56,035 nt of DNA from positions 1 to 56,035 of the forward strand of contig WIXG01000440.1 of NCBI GenBank assembly GCA_009869945.1, in the 5' to 3' direction. Shown in pieces: positions 51,960 through 56,035 of the stretch. How positions within the stretch are numbered: position 1 is the first letter of the stretch; each line of letters starts with the position of its first letter. The DNA is from Mesaphorura yosii (taxonomy: Eukaryota; Arthropoda; Collembola; Poduromorpha; Tullbergiidae). A program made the translations under genes and the position numbers. The notes under the pieces are model-generated. The model saw only the letters and a list, made by a program, of their open reading frames with translations. It was not told the DNA's origin and did no database searches.

Positions 51960-53840
51960 ATGGTCCGGATTCTGGTGCCGTACATCGTCGCCGTCGTCAC
52001 GCTTTGGAGCCTTTGTTTGGCTCCTTCGCTTGTCCACGCCAAAACTCGCTACTTCACATTCGATGTCAAATATACGACAGCCGCTCCCGATGGCGTAGTC
52101 AAAGAAGATAAGGTGCTGACGATCAACGGACTCTTTCCTGGGCCAAAGGTAAGTTGGTCAATTGGTCAAGATCCAAAGCAATTATGGAGCTTAATGATAA
52201 TCCTTTTCTTGATACTGCTTTGTCTTCAGATAATCGCGACCGAAGGCGACACAATCGTCGTGAACGTGACCAACAACATCCAAGATGGCCAAAACACGTC
52301 GATCCACTGGCACGGCGTCCACCAGCGAGGGACACCATTTGAAGACGGAACGAACATGATCGCTCAATGCCCCCTCCGAGCCGGGTTCAACCAAGTCTAC
52401 ACGTTTCCCGTCCCGATCGCGGGTACGTTCTGGTACCATGCCCACATGAAGAGCCAGTACACCGAAGGGCTCTGGGGTCCGCTCATCGTGCACAAGAAGC
52501 AAGAGATTTACGAGTACGACGACGAGCTTATCATCTCTATCACTGACTGGTATCACCGGCCCGCCGAGGATCTCGAGATCTGGCACCTGAGTCGAATCAG
52601 CAAGGGAGCTCCGCCGTACCCCGACTCGGCCCTCATGAACGGGCGAGGACGGACAAACTGCACGCTCATCAAAGACACGTTCGACTGCAACCCTCGTTTC
52701 CAGAAACGTCCCGTCTTTCGAGTCCAGCCTGGCAAGACATACCGGATCCGTGTCATAAACACGTCGGGCTATTCGGGCTTCCGGTTCTCGATCGACGGGC
52801 ACAAAATGCGCGCCATCGAAGTGGACTCGGTAGATGTCGTGCAGACACCGGGGCTCGACGTGGCTGTCATCGCGAGCGCGCAACGATACTCTTTTCTCGT
52901 GACGATGAACGCCAACGCGAGCGCGTCGACGAACCGGTTCCTCATCCGTGCGGATCTCATGACCGAAGTCCTGTTCTTGGACGGAGACAACATCAATACG
53001 CACCCGGGCGGCATCATGCCCAACGCCACGGGCGTGCTCGAATACCACCGCGGGGAGCGTCCCCTGGAGCGCGGGCACGACTACGCCGTCGAAGCGTTTG
53101 ACTTTACGGAGCCACTCCCACCAAGCACATTCTCGCAGATGGCCGACCCGCCGCCGCTGTACCTCAACGATGACCTGCTGCATGCGTACGACGGGCGAAA
53201 GGCACCGGGCACCTTTGACCACGAGTACGTGCTCAACGTGACGTTCACCGTCGACGAAGGCGGCGTGCGGCGCGGGTCGCTAAACAACCAGTCTTTCCGG
53301 CTCCCGACGGACAAGCCCCTCCTCCTCAAAATGATTGACGGGGATCCGATGTCCGAGCACAACAACCCGCTTCCGCTCAAGTACGGCGACGTGATTCAGG
53401 TCGTCATCAACAACCCCTTCGACGGGCGGCATCCATTCCACTTCCACGGGCACAGCTTCTGGGTGATGGGCACCGGCGAGCAGGACGAAGGCAACTACGA
53501 CCCGTGCAGACACACGCTCGTTTTCGATGGGGTCCGGCGCGACACGGTCGTCGTGCACCAGAAATCGTGGGTCGTCATCCGGTTCATTGCGGACAACCCA
53601 GGACTTTGGGCCCTTCACTGCCACATCGACTGGCACAATCTGAGCGGAATGGCGGCCGTGTTTGTCGAGGCACCCGAACTCGCCGATGATTTGCCGATCC
53701 CGGAAGAAAGCATGCGTGTCTGTGCCCAGCACGGAATCACGCTCAGGAAACAGCAGCGAATGCAGAATTTGACGGTGGCGACAACAACGAATGCACAGCC
53801 AAGAAGGACGTACGCGGACGTGGTGGCTGGGCGAGGCTGA
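51960..53840 (+). CDS. Laccase-like multicopper oxidase, fungal type
   Basis: Two exons, 51960-52148 and 52230-53840, 599 residues; the 81-bp intron is in frame and reads through without a stop, so an unspliced translation carries a false insert. Start at 51960 gives a signal peptide ending SLVHA (about residue 23). Three cupredoxin domains; all copper motifs are present: HWHG (H89, H91), WYHAH (H133, H135), HPFHFHGH (H464, H467, H469) and HCHIDWHNLSGM (H526, C527, H528, H532, axial M537). Short length, absence of the cysteine-rich N-terminal region of insect laccase-1/2, GTFWYHAHMKSQYTEGLWGP and GLWALHCHIDWH resemble fungal ascomycete/basidiomycete laccases rather than arthropod ones. It oxidises phenols with reduction of oxygen to water. 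Likely extracellular; use in lignin, phenol or pigment turnover is inferred. Confidence 0.93.
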   Translation: MVRILVPYIVAVVTLWSLCLAPSLVHAKTRYFTFDVKYTTAAPDGVVKEDKVLTINGLFPGPKVSWSIGQDPKQLWSLMIILFLILLCLQIIATEGDTIVVNVTNNIQDGQNTSIHWHGVHQRGTPFEDGTNMIAQCPLRAGFNQVYTFPVPIAGTFWYHAHMKSQYTEGLWGPLIVHKKQEIYEYDDELIISITDWYHRPAEDLEIWHLSRISKGAPPYPDSALMNGRGRTNCTLIKDTFDCNPRFQKRPVFRVQPGKTYRIRVINTSGYSGFRFSIDGHKMRAIEVDSVDVVQTPGLDVAVIASAQRYSFLVTMNANASASTNRFLIRADLMTEVLFLDGDNINTHPGGIMPNATGVLEYHRGERPLERGHDYAVEAFDFTEPLPPSTFSQMADPPPLYLNDDLLHAYDGRKAPGTFDHEYVLNVTFTVDEGGVRRGSLNNQSFRLPTDKPLLLKMIDGDPMSEHNNPLPLKYGDVIQVVINNPFDGRHPFHFHGHSFWVMGTGEQDEGNYDPCRHTLVFDGVRRDTVVVHQKSWVVIRFIADNPGLWALHCHIDWHNLSGMAAVFVEAPELADDLPIPEESMRVCAQHGITLRKQQRMQNLTVATTTNAQPRRTYADVVAGRG

Positions 53841-53995
53841 AGTTTTGACGACACAAAGACAATTAATTATATTGAGAATTTTATTTAGCGTACAAACAGC
53901 AGTCAATTGAAGAAAAACAGTCAACGGTGAACAATAAATTGATTTCGGGAGCACAGCGCTGGTCAATCAGTAAATCAGTATTACTTTCGGCGCGT

Positions 53996-54792
53996 TTACA
54001 AAAGGGCACATTTCAGGATGCTTAAGCCTCGAGTCGTCCCCGATCCTGACCCTTTCCCCGGGTGGGCGACGACGCCCAAATTCTTGTTGACACAAAATCC
54101 GCCGGTGTTGTATCCGTAAGCGTCGGGGATCAAAGGGCGAGTGGCGAACTTGATAGAAGGCTTCAGGATCTTTCTTGGAGTCGCAGCCGCGGCCGCAGTC
54201 ACCAGAGCAGCATGCCCGGGAATAGCTCGGAGCAGCTCCTTCTCGGCGGTTGAAGATGAGTAGATGTTTACGAATCCTGTCAAAATATGATATCAATACA
54301 ATATTATGTATTCGTCATTTTTGTGGTCAATTTGGTCTGACATCGAAATTTTCCTATAATTGCGATTGCTGAAAACCTACCTTCTGGAGTCAAGCTCGTT
54401 TTTTCGTAGACTGAAGGTCTCTTCGTCCGTGGTTTTGGTTTCGGCGGAGTCAGAGTAGGAGTCACTCCTGACTCTCCGTCGACGCTGACATTGACGAGTT
54501 CCGCCTGATGCGATGGAGTTGGGAGGCTGGCGTTGGCCTCCGATTCAGGAACTTCAAGCGCTGCAGGCACAAGTTTGACGAGTGAGCGCCTCGGTGTCGG
54601 TAGAGGCGGGCGTGGACGAGTGACCCCCACTTCCATAACTTCCACTGCTTCGACTGCGGGCTCCACCGTCAGCGTTGAGCACGAAAACTCCGCCATAATT
54701 CGCTCACTGCACCGATTCTTCCACTGCAACAGGCCAGATGACTCCTTCAATGAATTGATTTCTGTGATTCTTGATTCTTCTTCAATCTTCAA
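53996..54792 (-). CDS. Unknown proline-rich basic protein
   Basis: Two exons, 54792-54381 and 54276-53996 (104-bp intron, donor AGAAG/GTAGG, acceptor TTTTGACAG), 230 residues. The first exon encodes an acidic start then a Pro/Arg/Lys-rich stretch (RPRPPLPTPRRSLVKLVP; TPPKPKPRTKRPSVYEKTSL). The second holds KELLRAIPGHAALVTAAAAA and an ordered-looking segment ATRPLIPDAYGYNTGGFCVN. No family recognised. A start at the internal ATG (MAEFSCSTLTVEP) would drop 32 residues. It converges on the laccase gene, with about 155 bp between stops. The good splice junction and non-repetitive second exon support a real gene. Confidence 0.5.
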
Positions 54793-56020
54793 TGTACTTT
54801 GCTGTTGCTGATGCTGATTAACGAACGTTCTGATTTCTTTACTGTTTACTCCTTCGTGATTCGTGATCAGTTATAGCACAATAAATTCGACACGGATGTG
54901 TCAGGCGGCAGACGACGAGGTTGCGGGTTCATTGACAGATTCGACGTTGAATCATTGGCTTCATCGGCACGTGCAAAATAAACAGACAAGCGACAAGACA
55001 AGGAATGCAGTATAAGTAAACTGATAAGCGCTCAACGGGCTCAATCGACAACTCATACGTTAAGAATAAGTACGTGTACGGTAGATGAGAAAATTTTACC
55101 AACTGCGTTTACTTTATTGCCTTTACTGTTCTGGAGCCGGATGTCCTTTGTTGCGAGTGTCCGCATCCGTGTACCGTCAAGAGTCCGAAAAACACGGCTC
55201 CGAAGTGCTCCCAGTCCGAATTTGCCAGCCCGAATGGCCGTTCAGTCCGACTGTACTTGACTCCGAAAGCACACAAGTCCGATAATGTTACGAGTCCGGA
55301 AGTTCTTACTGCACGCTACTGTGACAGAGGAAAAGATAATAGAAGTTCACAGCGGGAACGAGTGACGACCAGCGCTAGATTGAAACAATTTGAGGTTTAC
55401 GTCTGCTGTTGTGTCTGAATTTTTGAAAAAGTGCAAAAATGGCCACCATATAATTCAAGTACAGTCGTCCTGAACGGCCATTCGGACTGGGAGTAGTTCG
55501 GAGGCGTGTATTTCGGACTCGTGACATATAACCTCCGCGTCAGCACTTTTCTGTCACCAGACCCAGACAACAGTTGTAGCCAAAGTCGAAGTCGATGTTG
55601 GGCTCGAAATCTGAGCCTTTCTTCTTTCTTACGCAATAACGTAGCAGTAACAAGACAATTACGAAACTGAAACCGAATGAGGCTTGGCTATTGGCTTGGC
55701 TAGGCTTTGCGGCTCTTGATCGTGGTTCTTAACGTTAACGTTGCGTAAAGAGAATGCAATGCAAGTAACTTTAAAACAGCATTAAGCACGTACTGAAGGC
55801 TAAACAGAACCAAATCGAATCGAAGCGACTTCCCACTTTGCTGCAGACAGACGTCGCGACAGACATAAAAACACAAAGAAGAACTCACGAATACGAAAAA
55901 GAATCGCATCGCATTTGGCATCGTGTGATGATAAGCGGACGACTCAGCTCGTCTAGCGTTCTTCCGTTTTCCAAAGGAACATAAAGATTAAGTTCCGAGG
56001 TCACACGTCCACGCAGCAGA
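54793..56020. other. Spacer at the right end of the window
   Basis: No supported gene. It contains TCCGAA-rich sequence and the foldback repeat described separately. Short open frames at 55085-55285, 55397-55636 and 55700-55921 lie in or beside that repeat and show no domains. Confidence 0.45.
55181..55520. repeat. Foldback inverted repeat with TCCGAA-rich arms
   Basis: The left arm (55181-55260) and the reverse complement of the right arm (about 55454-55520) both read GAGTCCGAAA, ACAC, CTCCGAA, CTCCCAGTCCGAA, TGGCCGTTCAG, then GACTGTACTTGA. The left arm carries an extra 14 bp, a local duplication (TTTGCCAGCCCGAA). About 190 bp separate the arms. This is the structure of a foldback or MITE-like element, or a strong hairpin RNA source. 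Ends and target duplication were not identified. Confidence 0.8.
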
Positions 56021-56035
56021 ACCCCCCCCCCCCCC
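56021..56035 (+). repeat. Terminal poly-C tract
   Basis: The window ends in an uninterrupted run of about 15 C following ACAGCAGAA-type sequence (GCAGCAGAACC). It may be a genuine homopolymer that ended an assembly contig, or an assembly artefact. Confidence 0.8.

Noticed and set aside
52191..53222. 343-residue minus-strand open frame opposite the laccase
   Set aside because: Antisense shadow of the copper-oxidase exon.
49135..53840. Bacterial or fungal contamination of the GH19/laccase segment
   Set aside because: The segment is continuous with arthropod genes on both sides, the laccase has a short animal-like intron, and spacers have the same AT-rich texture as the rest of the window.
1..56035. 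tRNA genes, rRNA and CRISPR arrays
   Set aside because: Looked for GGTTCGA-type T-arms with matching acceptor stems and for regularly spaced direct repeats; found none that hold up. Short tRNAs could still be missed by eye.

Overview
This window is nuclear DNA from an arthropod, most likely a springtail (Collembola). The genes have spliceosomal introns (about 50-130 bp, GT-AG with one GC-AG) and are closely packed on both strands. The spacers are AT-rich and full of TTAATTAA-like words, and polyadenylation signals (AATAAA) follow many genes. The mix of a peritrophin-type chitin-binding protein, divergent 7-transmembrane chemoreceptors, an active-site-intact GH16 beta-glucanase, a GH19-type chitinase and a fungal-looking laccase fits a soil, fungus-feeding hexapod. 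Assignment to Collembola is inference, and no species is claimed.

Layout. 1-2.4 kb: an intact single-exon 7TM chemoreceptor and, on the other strand, a frameshifted and truncated relative. 3.8-6.4 kb: a GH16 laminarinase-like enzyme and a convergent secreted chitin-binding protein. 7.9-28.7 kb: mostly housekeeping and nuclear genes: an HP1-type chromobox protein, a CtIP/RBBP8-like resection factor, an ABHD8-like alpha/beta hydrolase lacking its nucleophile, a BRD8-like bromodomain protein, the mitochondrial GTPase Miro, BRF1 of TFIIIB, and an unusual TPR protein with IFIT-like layout and an RGG-rich tail. 29.3-40.8 kb, all minus strand: a P1B copper ATPase (ATP7), POMGNT1, a small crystallin-like ORF with a frameshift, and the acetyl-CoA transporter SLC33A1. 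42-48.7 kb: a chemoreceptor cluster with two intact two-exon genes, a C-terminal relic, and between them a structurally complete piggyBac element (TTAA duplications, terminal inverted repeats, intact transposase with two introns). 49.1-53.8 kb: a CARD-like small protein, a divergently transcribed GH19 chitinase and a fungal-type laccase. 54-56 kb: an unknown proline-rich protein, then a foldback-type inverted repeat and a poly-C tract at the window end.

How the genes relate. GH16, GH19, laccase and the chitin-binding protein form a plausible digestive or defence set acting on fungal walls, chitin and phenolics. ATP7 would supply copper in the secretory pathway to enzymes such as laccase. HP1, BRD8, BRF1 and CtIP are general nuclear functions. 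The most novel candidates are the TPR-RGG protein, the CARD-like protein, the GH19/laccase pair (possible horizontal transfer), the nucleophile-less ABHD8, and a CtIP-like protein with a PIP box and a long C-terminal extension. All gene models were spliced by eye from splice consensus, reading frame and remembered family sequence; no searches were run.
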